NCBI GenBank assembly: GCA_017311185.1
Contig: JAESUZ010002684.1
Location: 930,001 to 994,000, forward strand
Direction of reading: 5' to 3'
DNA length: 64,000 bases
DNA from: Proteles cristata cristata
Taxonomy: Eukaryota > Chordata > Mammalia > Carnivora > Hyaenidae
The stretch's first letter is position 1, and each line of letters starts with the position of its first letter. The translations under genes were made by a program, and so were the position numbers. The notes beneath the pieces are model-generated. The model was not told the DNA's origin and made no database searches. It saw only the letters and a program-made list of their open reading frames with translations. This document shows positions 46,789-58,785 of the stretch, piece by piece.

Positions 46789-48691
46789 TTTTTTTTTTTA
46801 CAAATAGTTTATTGTCAAATTAGTTTCCACATAACACCCAGTGCTCATCCCCACAAGTGCCCTCCTCCATGCCCACCCCTCCTCCCCCCACATCCACCAG
46901 TCCTCAGTTTTTGTCAGCATTCAAGAGTCTCTCATGGTTTGCCTCTCCCCCTTTCCCCCACCATTTCCGCCCTTCTTCTCTCCCTTGGTCCTCTGTTAAG
47001 CTCCTCCTAATCCTCCTATACGTGCACACATATGATATTTGTCCTTCTCTGCCTGACTTATTTCGCTCAGCATAACACCCTCAAGGTCCATCCATGTTGC
47101 TACACATGGCCAGATTTCATTGTTTCTCATTGCCATGTAGTATTCCATGGTATAGATAAACCACATCTTCTTGATCCATTCATCTGTTGATGGACACTTA
47201 GGCTCTTTCCAGGTTTTAGCTATTGTGGAGAGTGCTGCTATGAACATTGGGGTACATGTGCTCCTATGCATCAGCATTTCTGTATCCCTTGGGTAAATTC
47301 CTAGCAGTGCTATTGCTGGGTCATAGGGAGTTCTATTGTTAGTTTCCTGAGGAACCTCCACACTGTTTTCCAGAGGGGCTGTACCAGTTTACATTCCCAC
47401 CAACAGTGTAGGAGGGTGCCCGTTTTCTCCACATCCTCGCCAGCGTCTAGAGTCTCCTGATTTGTTCATTTTAGCCACTCTGACTGGCGTGAGGTGGTAT
47501 CTCAGTGTGGTTTTGATTTGTATTTCCCTGATGAGGAGCGATGCTGGCATCGTTTCATGTGTGTGTTGGCCATCTGGATGTCCTCTTTGGAGAAGTGTCT
47601 GTTCATATCTTCTGCCCATTTCTTCACTGGGTTGTTTGTTTTTCGGGCGTGTAGTTTGGTGAGTTCCTTGTAGATTCTGGATATCAACCCTTTATCTGAT
47701 ATGTCATTTGCAACTATCTTTTCCATTCCGTTGGTTGCCTATTAATTTTCTGGGTTGTTTCCTTGGCTGTGCAGAAGCTTTTAATCTTGAGGAGGTCCCA
47801 ACAGTTTATTTTTGCTCTTGTTCCCTTGCTTTTGGGGATGTGCCAAGTAAGAAGTTGCTGCGGTGGAGGTCAAGGAGGTTGTTTCCTGCTTTCTCCTCTA
47901 GGGTGTTGATAGTTTCCTGTCTCACGTTCAGGTCCTTTATCCATTTTGAGTTTATTTTTGTGCATGGTGTGAGAAAATGATCTAGTTTCATTCTTCTGCA
48001 TGTTGCTGTCCAATTCTCCCAACACCATCTGTTAAAAAGGCTGTCTTTTTTCCATTGGATATTCTTTCCTGCTTTGTCAAAGATCAGTTGGCTGTATACT
48101 TTTGGGTCCACTTCTGAGTTCTCAATTCTGTTCCATTGGTTTATGTGTCTGTTTTTGTGCCAATACCATACTGTCTTGATGATGACAGCTTTGTAGTAGA
48201 GGCTAAAGTCTGGGATGGTGATCCTCCCGTTTTGGTTTTATTTTTCAGTATTACTTTGGCTATTCGGGGTCTTTTGTGGTTCCATACAAATTTTTGGATA
48301 GTTTGTTCTAGTTTTGAGAAGTATGCTGGTGCAATTTTGATTGGAATTGCATTGAATGTGTAGAGTGCCTTAGGTAGTAATGACATCTTAACTTTATTTA
48401 TTCTTCCTATCCATGAGCATGGAATGTTTTTCCATTTCTTTGTGTCTTCTTCAATTTCCTTCATAAGTTTTCTATAGTTTTCATCATACAGATCTCTTGT
48501 ATCCTTGGTTAGGTTTATTCCAGGTATTTTATGGTTTTTTGTGCAATTGTGAATGGGATCAGTTTCTTGATTTCTCTTTCTGTTGCTTCATTGTTGGTGT
48601 ATAAAAATGCAACCGATTTCTGTACGTTGATTTTGTACCCTGCAACTTGGCTGAATTCTTGGATCAGTTCTAGTAGGCTTCTGGTGGAATA
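46789..48691 (-). mobile_element. 5'-truncated L1, 1.9 kb, antisense, broken ORF2
   Basis: Read on the minus strand this is the last 1.5 kb of L1 ORF2, the 3' UTR and an A tail. Recognisable pieces include the post-RT region ([20 protein letters not shown], 48141-48464), [19 protein letters not shown] (47806-48111), [19 protein letters not shown] (47502-47726) and [17 protein letters not shown] (46996-47361). They lie in different frames with stops between them, so it is not functional. The endonuclease and the catalytic FADD-type RT core are absent because of 5' truncation. The flanks CTACTATTTTTTTT at about 46783 and 48692 fit a target duplication. Its 3' 390 bp closely match the copy at 54086. 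Confidence 0.95.
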
Positions 48692-48697
48692 CTACTA

Positions 48698-48884
48698 TTT
48701 TTTTTGTAATGTTTGTTTTTGAATGAGAGAGAGAGAGGAGGAAATGAGGAGAGAGAGGATCCAAAGAGGTTTTGTGCTGACAACAGAGAGTCCAATGAAG
48801 AGGGGGCTGAACTCATGAACTGTGGAGATCATGACCAGAACTGAAGCTGACGCTAACTGTTGAGTTACCCAGATCCGACCCCCC
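48698..48884 (-). mobile_element. tRNA-derived SINE, antisense, old
   Basis: TTTTGTAATGTTTGTTTTTG to TAACTGTTGAGTTACCCAGA, then CCGACCCCCC. The head is degraded. The L1 at 46789 inserted at the T-rich tail of this SINE. Confidence 0.85.
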
Positions 48885-48935
48885 ATTTTCTTTGATATCA
48901 ACATGAATATATTCTCCTCTTATCAACACTGATTA

Positions 48936-48936
<1 letters not shown>

Positions 48937-48976
<40 letters not shown>

Positions 48977-49050
48977 GCATATATATATATGTATGTATAT
49001 ATATATATATATGAATATCTTATGTAGGCATCTCTATATATATAAATGCC
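48937..49050. repeat. (TA)n microsatellite
   Basis: Long TATA runs broken by GGGC and GTATG, continuing as ATATATAT...GAATATC and CTATATATATA. It is self-complementary and likely unstable in length. Confidence 0.95.
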
Positions 49051-49251
49051 TATCTTTAAAAAATGAGTTAGACATGAGAAAATTAGGCAAATATGAAAAC
49101 AATCAGGAAATTGAGTTGGAACCAGAAATGCATTTGTACACACATTTCAAACCAAAGTCTTATGTAATTCTGACTGTGAGATTTCTAGAGGTCCTATCAA
49201 AGGAAACCTATCAATTAGAAGATTAAATATCAGTTAAAATCAATCTGTGCT

Positions 49252-49488
49252 GGGGTGCTTGGGTGGCTCAAGTCAGTTGGGCATCTGACTGTGACTCTTG
49301 GTTTTGGCTCAGGTCATGATCTCACAAATTTGTGAGTTTGAGCCCCATGTGGAGCTCTGCACTGACAGTGTGGCACCTGCTTGTTTTTCTCTGTCTCTCT
49401 TTCTCTCTCCCCCTCTCTTCCCCTCTCTGCTCTTCCCCTACTCACTTGCGTGCACTCTATCTCTCTCTCAAAATAAACAAACTTGAAA
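49252..49488 (+). mobile_element. tRNA-derived SINE, sense
   Basis: GGGGTGCTTGGGTGGCTCAA, then GAGTTTGAGCCCCATGTGGA, a long CT block, and the tail CAAAATAAACAAACTTGAAA. No firm target duplication was found. Confidence 0.94.
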
Positions 49489-49911
49489 ACCATAATCAGT
49501 TGTACACGAGCATGGTTTTTCAAAGAAGGAAGGGACACCAGGACTAAAGAGTGTGGTCACTGTGCTGTGGGAACAGTAGAACTTCCCAGAGTGGGGAATA
49601 TCTGGATTTTATTAATTAGCTTTGATGTGACAAGTCCATAGATGTCCCTTAAGAAACCAGTGAGCTAAAATAAGAGCTCTGTGTTTGTCTTTTATTAGCT
49701 GAGAAGCCCTAATTCTTCAGGATTCTTAGTGGTGAACTTGCTACTATGGGTCGTTTCCACTGAAGACTTTCAACTATGGAAACTCAACAGAGTAGACTTG
49801 TGCAAAATCAGTTGTGTATCAAAGCTCTTTAGATATGGTTCATTTTGCCTTTAGTTCTATTAATATAACTGAAGCTAGAGCTTTAAGTCAGGAAAAATAT
49901 TGTAATGCACT
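49489..49911. other. Unique intronic sequence, nothing recognised
   Basis: About 420 bp without a recognisable feature. Confidence 0.35.
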
Positions 49912-49927
49912 GGAAAGTTGGTACTTT

Positions 49928-50110
49928 GGGGGTGCCTGGGTGGCTCAGTCGCAGTTTGACTTTGGCTTATGTTGTGATCTCAGAGCTTTTGGGATCGAGC
50001 CCCACCATCTGACTCGGTGCTGATGGTGTGGAGCCTGCTTGGGGTTCTCTCTCTCCTTCTCTTTCTGTACCTCCTCACGACTATGAAAAGAAATAAACTT
50101 AAAAAAAAAA
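49928..50110 (+). mobile_element. tRNA-derived SINE, sense, joined to an L1
   Basis: GGGGTGCCTGGGTGGCTCAG to AAATAAACTTAAAAAAAAAA. The A run at 50101-50110 is followed directly by L1 sequence. The left flank GGAAAGTTGGTACT has no match right after the SINE, but it resembles the flank after the L1 (CAAAGTTGTTAGT at 51258). Confidence 0.94.
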
Positions 50111-51257
50111 GTTAACCTCTTTGACCTCAGCCACAGCAATTTCTTGCTTAAAAGACCTCCAAAGGCAAGGGAATTAACAGCAAACATGAACTATTGGGAC
50201 CTCACCAAGATAAAAAGCTTCTGCACTGCAAGGAAACCATCAACAAAGCTAAAAGGCAACTGATGGGATAGGAAAAGATATTTGCAAATGACATACTGGA
50301 TAAAGGGCTAGTATCCAAAATCTATGAAGAACTTAGCACACTCCATACCCAAAAACCACGAAGTCCAGTGAAGAAAGGGACAGAAGACATGAACAGACAC
50401 TTTTCCAAAGAGGAAATCCAGATGGCCAACAGACATATGAAACAATGCTCAGTGTCACTCATCATCAGGGAAATACAAATCTAACCCACACTGAGACACC
50501 ACCTCACACCAGTCAGAGTGGCTAAAATGAACAACTCCGAAACAACGGATGCTGGCATGGATATGGAGAAACGGGAACTCTCTTACACTGTTGGTGGGAA
50601 TGCAAACTGGTGTAGCCCCTCTGGAAAACAGTGTGGAGGTTCCTCCAAAAATTAAAAATAGAACTCCCCTATGACCCAGCAATAGCACTGCTAGGAATTT
50701 ACCCAAGGGATACTAGAGTGCTGGTGCATAGGGGCACATGCACCCCAATGTTCATAGCAGCTCTTTCAACAATAATCAAATTATGGAAAGAGCCTAAATG
50801 TCCATCAACTGACGAATGGATACAGAAGATGTAGGATGTGTATAAAATGGGATACTACTTGGCAGTGAGAAGGAATGAAATCCTCCCATTTTCAGTAATG
50901 TGGATGGAACTTGAAGGTATAAGTGGAATAAGTCAGTCAGAGAAAGACATATGTTTTCACTCATACGTGGAACTTGAGAAAATTAACAGAAGACCATGGG
51001 GGAAGGGAAAGGTAAAAAATAGTTAGAGTGTGAGGCAAACCCTAAGGGACCCTTAAAACAGAGAAGAAACTGAAGGCTGATGGTAGGGGGTTGTAGGGGA
51101 GAGGGGAAAATGGGTGACAGGCATTGAGGAGGGCACTTGTTGGGATGAGCACTGGGTGTTGTGTGGAAGCAATGAATCACATGAATCTACCCCCAAAACT
51201 AAGAGCACACTGTATACAATGTATGTTAGCCAGCTTGACAATACATTATATTTTAAA
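50111..51257 (+). mobile_element. 5'-truncated carnivore L1, sense, broken ORF2
   Basis: 1.15 kb of L1: the last third of ORF2 and the 3' UTR. Translated landmarks on the + strand are [18 protein letters not shown] (50631-50834) and VRRNEILPFSVMWMELEG (50838-51026), in separate frames with stops, so it is not functional. The 3' UTR ends CTTGACAATACATTATATTT. It is the same 3'-UTR type as 7242-7649 and differs from the minus-strand copies at 46789 and 54086. Confidence 0.95.
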
Positions 51258-51644
51258 CAAAGTTGTTAGTCATTCCTTGCTCAAGCAATATTATGTCAAC
51301 TGTTGGCTCTACATGACTGAGTGGAGGAGAGGACAAAGATCCTGCATTCTGCCAGGTAGATTGCAGTGACTTCTTACAATTCCATGTTCTTCATTCATTG
51401 TGCTATTGATTTGAACCCAAAAGTTCCCAACCCCCATAGAAGGAGAATCTGAAACAAATACTTTCTCCATTAAAAAACAAAAACACAAAAAACAAAGCAA
51501 AAACAAACTTCCTAACCTACAGCGATGTTGGCTGGTTTCTGTAATAGATAACAATACTGTGCTTCAGTACAGAGCTACTGAACTCTCCTAAGCCCTCCTT
51601 CCATTTATAGAAACGTGATGAAAATGATACCAGTAGTAAGAATT
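51258..51644. other. Unique intronic sequence, nothing recognised
   Basis: About 390 bp. An A-rich stretch at 51470-51505 (AAAAACAAAAACACAAAAAA) could be an old tail. Confidence 0.35.
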
Positions 51645-51868
51645 AGCATTTATTGACCATTTATTATATGCCAGGCATTACCCTCAGCATTGAACCTGCT
51701 TTATTACATCATCTTGTCAACGGCCCAATGAGATGTGTGCTTTTCTTTTATCCATTGTATTAATGAATGAAACTGGGGCCTGGAGAAATTAATAACACGC
51801 CCAGAGTCACAAGGCTCTTAAGGAACAGATAAGAGAACGAGTATTTAACTCCTGGTCTAACTTCTAAT
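51645..51868 (+). mobile_element. MIR, sense
   Basis: AGCATTTATTGACCATTTAT, TATATGCCAGGCATTACCCT, CATCTTGTCAACGGCCCAAT, TGAATGAAACTGGGGCCTGG and CACGCCCAGAGTCACAAGGC follow MIR core landmarks (TGCCAGGCACTG, CACAACAACCC, GAAACTGAGGC, TGCCCAAGGTCACACAGC) in order. Confidence 0.85.
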
Positions 51869-52791
51869 GATGTATAAATCTCTTAACCACATCAAGTTCT
51901 AAGCCTGTTTCTTATTCTCTAGTGGCAGATGAAGTTCCTAAGAGGACCAGCTTAATGTTGAAAGGGAAGGGGGGGAACATGCCATGGACAGAGGACACCT
52001 GAGGCTTGTGAATATATGAATTTCCTGGGCTGGTTTTGATGTACCTATTCAGAGACAGGGTTTTATCTTCCACACCCAAGAAATAAGATGTGACAAACTA
52101 CACTGAATTTTGAGTGGCCAGACATGCATAAGAGAGGATGTCCTAACTTTGTAAAATGTTGGACTGGTTCATTCCCAGATAACTTCATTTCCCACAGAGG
52201 AGGCATGCACACACGTAGTTCAAGGCTAGCAAATAGATTTTATGTGAAATTTTATCCTAATTACCACAGAATTCCCTCTCTGTTGATACCATTTCCATGA
52301 AAAGGTTTTTGAGGTAGAACAAGACTGTCTGAAGAGTTGACCTTGCCTCACTGGTACATGGACTAAACTTGCCAAAAAAAAAAAGTTGTTTGATATTTAA
52401 GATTTTATCCATTTAGGTGTCTGAAGAAATTAGCACATGAAACCTGTGATTTTACAAATGTAACTGCTTAGTTGAGAGTAGGTTGATTTTTTTTTTTTAA
52501 AGAGGGAGTAAGTTTAAAGCCCAAATTCTACAAGCTAAATATTACAGGAAATCCATCGATAAAGGGACAATTAGGAAAGCAATGCATGGGGGCCTGGCAT
52601 GTGGAGAGGACTTGTTCTCCACTACTTCCTCTCATGCACTAGCTGATGCCACATAGAGCTTCTTCTATAGACAATGAATAAGTAATTTGGAAGAAAAATA
52701 GAAAGGGGGAGGATCAGTCTAGAATGCATATTGTTGATTCTTTTTTTCCAGTTCCTGACCCCCGTTGTGTGAGGTGATAGAATTTCTGGTA
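51869..52791. other. Unique intronic sequence, nothing recognised
   Basis: About 920 bp with short A and T runs (52375-52384, 52486-52499) and no supportable gene. Confidence 0.4.
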
Positions 52792-52803
52792 TACCTAGCT
52801 GCA

Positions 52804-53025
52804 CCGCTTTTTTAAAAATTTTTTTTTAATGTTTTATTTCTGAGAGAGAGAGACAGCGTGAACAGGGGAGGGTCAGAGAGAGAGGGAGACACAGAATCTG
52901 AAACAGGCTCCAGGCTCTGAGCTGTCAGACTGCACAGAGCCCGATGCAGGGCTCGAACCCACAAACTGTAAGATTCTGACCCGAGCCAAAGTCGGATGCT
53001 TAACTGACTGAGCCACCCAGCCATG
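52804..53025 (-). mobile_element. tRNA-derived SINE, antisense, with target duplication
   Basis: It ends TAACTGACTGAGCCACCCAG. The flanks TACCTAGCTGCA (52792-52803) and TACCTAGCTGCA (53026-53037) are a perfect 12-bp duplication. It lies about 730 bp before the PRKG1 exon. Confidence 0.96.
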
Positions 53026-53037
53026 TACCTAGCTGCA

Positions 53038-53737
53038 TCTTTTTAAAGCATATTTCTTCCATTTCTCTCATGAATAGAATTTGCCTTAATCACAGGCAAT
53101 GATGTGTATCCAGGGTCCTTGTGTCCCTGGTTTTTCCTTGCTTATCATTTCATTGTCCCAGTTCTTTGCGGGCAAAGAAATCCCATGGACCCCCAATCTT
53201 CATAGTTGGTTTTTCCTTCCAGTCCATGTTACAGGGCTGGGAAACAGAGAAAATAGTCTTGCCTGAGTCAGATAAGCTCCTTAAAAAGAAAAGATACCAT
53301 GAGCTGCAGTTAAACAGTGCCCAAGGGTCAAAGCAGTCTCCCTTTCCTTAATCATGTGCCTTACTCAAATGAGAATTCCCCAGTACGAAGTGTGCTGTAG
53401 AAAATGTACCTGCTTACTCTGTTTTCCTCTCAGATCCAAAAGGACATTAAAATCAGAATTACCAGAGTTTTGTAAAACTTGGACACACACACGTTACCAT
53501 TTTTGTCCCCTTTTCGGGCTTGCTTTCAGTTTTATCTCACAGTGCTACCAGTGATTAATTTAAAGAAGGGTGGCATTTCTTCACCGACTTGATTTATTGC
53601 ATTTCTGCCATTGCACTCGGGTGAAGACTGGGTGTTCGTTGGTAATTGCCTCGCAGTTTTAAAGATGAGCCTGGTATACCTTATTGCCTATTGCAAATGC
53701 AACGAATCAGATGAAGCATGGGCGAGAATTAAAGTAA
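53038..53737. other. Unique intron just before the PRKG1 exon
   Basis: About 700 bp of repeat-free sequence leading to the splice acceptor. No extra exon is supported. Confidence 0.5.
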
Positions 53738-53965
<228 letters not shown>

Positions 53966-54085
53966 TGATTTTTAACCTATATTTTAATTCTCACCTTGCA
54001 ATGTGGTTGGTTCATCCACTAAAGGAGGGTTAGCAATCAGTTGTGCCCAACTTCAGTTTTATTGCTGACTTCTGGTAAAGCTTAC

Positions 54086-54489
54086 TTTTTTTTTTTTTTT
54101 TTACAAATAATTTATTGTCAAATTAGTTTCCACATAACACCCAGTGCTCATCCCCACAAATGCCCTCCTCCATGCCCATCCTCCCTCCCCCCTACATCCA
54201 TCAGTCCTCAGTTTTTGTCAGCATTCAAGAGTCTCTCATGGTTTGCCTCTCTCCCTTTCCCCCACCATTTCCGCCCTTCTTCTCCCCCTCGTTCCTCCAT
54301 CAAGTTCCTCCTAATCCTCCTATACGTGCACACATATGATATTTGTCCTTCTCTGCCTGACTTATTTCGCTCAGCATAACCCCCTCAAGGTCCATCCATG
54401 TTGCTACACATGGCCAGATTTCATTGTTTCTCATTGCCATGTAGTATTCCATGGTATAGATAAACCACATCTTCTTGATCCATTCATCT
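54086..54489 (-). mobile_element. Young L1 3' fragment, antisense, 215 bp after the exon
   Basis: A T run of 17 (54086-54102) is followed by ACAAATAATTTATTGTCAAA, and the text runs to CTTCTTGATCCATTCATCTC. On the minus strand this is the last ORF2 codons (YTMEYYMAMRNNEIWPCVAT, then MLSEISQAEKDKYHM) and the 3' UTR of the same L1 type as at 46789, about 95% alike by eye. It is strongly 5'-truncated. I see no clear target duplication, so the insertion may have been altered at an edge. Confidence 0.95.
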
Positions 54490-54523
54490 CGGATGTGATT
54501 ATTATAGTGCCCTATGCCACGCA

Positions 54524-54618
54524 TTTTTTTTTTAAAGTAAACTCTATGCCCAACGTGGGGCTCAAACTCACAATCCCAGGACTCTTGTGCTCTACTGACT
54601 GAGCTAGCCAGTCGCCCC
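54524..54618 (-). mobile_element. Short CAN-type SINE (tRNA head only), antisense
   Basis: TTTTAAAGTAAACTCTATGC, then CAACGTGGGGCTCAAACTCA, CACAATCCCAGGACTCTTGT and GACTGAGCTAGCCAGTCGCC. This form has the tRNA-like part and a direct TAGAGATTACTTT-type end, without the long CT block. It is the older CAN-SINE layout shared with other carnivores. Confidence 0.88.
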
Positions 54619-56689
54619 TACCGTGAATTCTTTTGTTGCACACGTGGCCAATCTTATGTTCTTTGCTGTCATTTTGATGACTCTCCCCATCTATGCTTCA
54701 GCTCTAGAGCTATAGTCCCTCTATTAACCCGGAGAGTAGTTTGCCCTATAATTTCATTTCTAATAGGATGCCCTATTTAAGCTGTGCTTGAGTGGCACAA
54801 GTGAGGTTCCCACAGCCCACATGCATGACTGTAATGAAATCTGAATGAGGTTCTTTTACAAATAAACGATTGGAAAATATAGGAATAACATCATAGAGGA
54901 ATTTATACACAGAATTACTCACAGTTAACTTAGATGGACAATGGTCCTGTTTCAATGTGAATTCTCCCTCTCTAGAGGGTGGGTCTATAGCCACATACAA
55001 CAGAGTCCCACCCCACTGGTAAAGCTTCCTTTAACCTGGATTTCCTAGAAATTCAGATTTATAAAACGTGATAAATGAAACTGAAGGAAGACCTCTCATT
55101 TTCTGTTGTTAAGCCTCATGCTGATACTTAGGGGATTTTTACATATCTTGTCTATTCTGGGTTACATTCCCCCATAAATTCCACTTGTTCATTCATTGGG
55201 TTAGAAACATTTAAAGGAGAAATGTCCTTCATCTCATTCAAGCATCACTGGGTGAGATATATCCTGAATTCTAAAATTGTGTTGGAGTATATTCTTGTCT
55301 TCAGCTGCTCATCAAGCTGTATATTATAGTATTTTTCTTTTCTACTGATTGAGCTTATTTTAAATCAGGGCAATAAAGCAGCTTATTTTCCTAATTTTAC
55401 ATGTATGTGTATATATGATTTCTCTAGCAACGTTTATTACTCAGTAGAAGCAGCTGCAGTACTTGGGGAGTGAGGGGAAGTGGTTTTAAATACTCCTTCC
55501 TGACTACAGGGTATAATGAGTATGTAACAAACAGAGCTGAGTGCAAAAGCCAACAATGGAAGGTCCGTTGCATCTTGAGGCAGATGTGTGTATTTCGTGT
55601 TTGAAATGGTCTTAGATACATAATCCTGTAGGTGATTGCAATCACAAGTCCCTTTGATTAGGTTTTCTTACTTTAAAAAATACTATTGGCAAAATGACAA
55701 ATTATCCATTAGTTTTAGCTGGATGCCATTGATTATTTTGTATGCTGTGTTGTTTTTTTTTCTCACAAGTATGACATACAGCTAACAATATGGCTCTGAA
55801 CCTTGGACTGTAAAGAATTCAAGAATGCATGGCCGGCCAGAATCCCAGAAATTGTCCTGTTTGTCTTGTTAGTCAATCGCCTTGTTATTCATTGAAGTCA
55901 CTAACCCCTCAGTTGTAATTGGGTCCTTATAGGATGAGTTTTTCTTGATACTTTATCTTGATCTCTGAAGGCACAAAACTCTTTTGATTGATAGGCACCA
56001 TAACGTTTTTATTTTATGTGATCATTTAATTATATGACTCAAAGAGTAATGAAGCCCAGTGAGGCATTGCAGAATCTGCCACAACTTTACCTTGTTTAAA
56101 AAGTGCCTTAACTAGAAAAAAGAGTAGCCATGGCACTGTTAAGTGAAACAGATGATCCTATCATGCCACGTTTTTATGAGAAATACATTCCTTGTAGGTC
56201 ACAAAAAGGGGCCACAATAACACATTTTGATTAAAACAGGCTTTCTCTGAATCGTGAATAGTGAATTGTGAATATTTTAAAGTATTTCAGCCTTGTATAC
56301 TACTCATTTAATCCTAATGAAAACCACAATTCCCAAAAGGTCAAGAGTTGGTAATAACATGTGCTTAATCTTTTGAAACTTTGCCTTATTAAAGAAATAT
56401 TTTAGATAGACTAAATAGTGCATTTAAATGAATTTTACTGCAAAGATTTTTTTTCATAAAATGATTGCTTGATAACATTTATTGGGTTCCTATAAAATGG
56501 AGTTCATCTGCAGTAGCTTCTATTGTACTCATGTTTGATCTGTTGAAATATGTACTATGTATCTGATTCAGTGAGAAGAAACTGGGTGTTGAATGCAAAT
56601 TAATTCTAACCATTTGGGGTGATCATAACATCTACACCAAAGAAAATGAGTAATAGAGCATGGTCTTTAACACAGACTCACAAAGGATG
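54619..56689. other. Unique intronic sequence, nothing recognised
   Basis: About 2 kb without a recognisable gene, young SINE or L1. Confidence 0.45.
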
Positions 56690-56728
56690 CACACACACGT
56701 GTGTGTGTGTGTGTGTCTGTGTGTGTGT
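56690..56728. repeat. (CA)n(TG)n tract with central palindrome
   Basis: GCACACACACGTGTGTGTGT continues into GTGTGTCTGTGTGTGTGT. The CA half runs into a TG half around ACGT, so the centre is self-complementary and also Z-DNA-prone. Confidence 0.93.
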
Positions 56729-58493
56729 ATTTCTTCATAGTGCCTACTTAAGATGTGGTGGTTGTACTGAGAAAAGAGCCTGAGGTTGATGGAGTGCACT
56801 CTCTCTGCATATATAGGTGGAGAGGTTTCTGCATGAGTAAGGAATAATATCTATTACCAAGATATTTTCAGTATTGTGTAAAAAACTGTAAGGTATGAAT
56901 AATGATTATTTCTTATTCAGGACCTTTTGTTCTGTGTCTCACACTATCCAGGGAGATTATCCTTAGGACCATGATCTTTAAGTACCACTTTAAATTTATG
57001 TTTAAATTAAACTTTCACGCTGATCACTTTGTAAGTCTGACTAGGTTCCATTATGAATGCTAATTTTACCAAATGACTACAGAATAGAACCCCCCCCCCC
57101 CCATGCTATCTTTCTCTTTACATGTGATATTACTCTTTTGATCCAGTTGTTTCTCAGGATTCAGGATTTTGTTGATTCTTGTCCATTTCTTCTTAGCCAT
57201 CATTTTGTCAGTCATGACCTTTTGGAGTATGGGTTCATACGCCTGGGTATGACCATGGAAGTCTCAGGGCTTTGCCCATCCTACTCAATAGCTTGTCCAC
57301 CCGTGCCTCTTTCTTACTCACTTGTGTGAGTTGTGACACCCTTTGTGTCAACATCACCTATTTTGTTTCCTGATCTCTTTTTCCTTTCATTCTCCCTAGG
57401 TCAGCCTGAAAGCGACCTAGCATTTTAATGCATTTTTGATCTCACAGTGGTAACTAAGTCTGGGGTGACGTTCCAGAGCTCCTCCATGTATGAGAGTCAT
57501 TTCTTGTTCAAAACAGCACTTTTTTTGAAATTGTATCAGACCATGAATAAATAAATCCTAGTGACTTTCTGCTAATAATAACTTCTATGACCTGTTGCTT
57601 TTCCCCCCCTTAACTTAGGATATTAAAAAAGTTGTTTTCTTATTAAAGCTCAAGATTGATAGATGCTAGAAGATATGATCAGCTTGTCATTGATCACTTT
57701 GTCCATAGTTCAACCACCAGAAGCACCAAGATAGTTTGAAGCAAGCTCTTTGTTTTTCATGTGGGAGAAATCCATTGTCATGCATCTAAAAATAAATGTC
57801 TCCTACTGGTTATTATGGTAACACCAGGAGAGGGTTCTCATAGCACCAAGAATAACTTTTTATAACGCTGAAACCATAATGACCTAGAAAGAAAACACGA
57901 TACTATGGTGCAGGAGATCTATATTCAGAGTTCATTCCTGTCTTGTAAAGCAGCTTCATTGATTTTTTTTCTTTCCCCTTGAGAAATGAATATGTCAAAA
58001 TATATAAAATTAACATTTTGTTGGAAACAAATGTAATGGACGTCTTGGAATCACGCACGGCTTAAACACCCTCAAGTTTTCTTTGTTCACTGTGATAGGA
58101 ACACGGCTGCTCGGATCATCCATTCTACACAAATCATCCAGATGCCACAGGGAGGAAAGAAATCGGTTGTTACTTTGGATTTTCACAACACCAAGCAACG
58201 TCTCCAATGGCGTTTGAACTTCACATTTTATCTAAATATTTTGGGGCTGTGGAGACAAAAGAGTTTCACTGTCCATTTTCAAGCCCCACAAAGGTGAGGG
58301 AGTTCTAATACATGCATCAGTAACCCTTGCTTCCTCGGTGCCCATACCTGCAAGCGTGTTACTGTCTCATCTTCCTTAAGTGTCGTTTCTGCTTCTGATT
58401 TCACTTTTCACTACTCTCACAGCTAAAGCAATATCAGTTTATACTCCCCCTGGGCCTCTTAACCTTGCTTCTTTGCCCAAGGTTCTTTAAAAA
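56729..58493. other. Unique intronic sequence with a C12 run
   Basis: About 1.8 kb with no supportable gene. A run of 12 C lies at 57091-57102. Confidence 0.4.
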
Positions 58494-58494
58494 A

Positions 58495-58578
<84 letters not shown>

Positions 58579-58580
58579 AA
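58494..58580. repeat. Compound (TCTG)n(TC)n(AC)n microsatellite
   Basis: About eight TCTG units, then about ten TC units, then about twelve AC units, without interruption. It is a strong candidate for high length variability. Confidence 0.97.
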
Positions 58581-58756
58581 ATGGAAACATTGAGATTATT
58601 GGAAACCTAAAAATAGAATGGAAAAAACATTTTGTTTACAATGAGAAAGAGGATCCGTGATACGGCCCTGTGTGTGAATTTGCAAGGACATTGATGGAAT
58701 TCTCTTGTTTTACCTGGATTTCCCACAACCAGTCCTCACAGCTACATAGTGGGGTT

Positions 58757-58785
58757 TTTGTTTTGTTTTGTTTTGTTTTTGAGGT
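58757..58785. repeat. (TTTTG)n short tandem repeat
   Basis: Four to five GTTTT units in a row, ending in a T run. Confidence 0.9.

Noticed and set aside
46996..48464. A set of minus-strand frames with clear L1 ORF2 similarity
   Set aside because: They are pieces of one 5'-truncated, frameshifted L1, not an intact coding gene.
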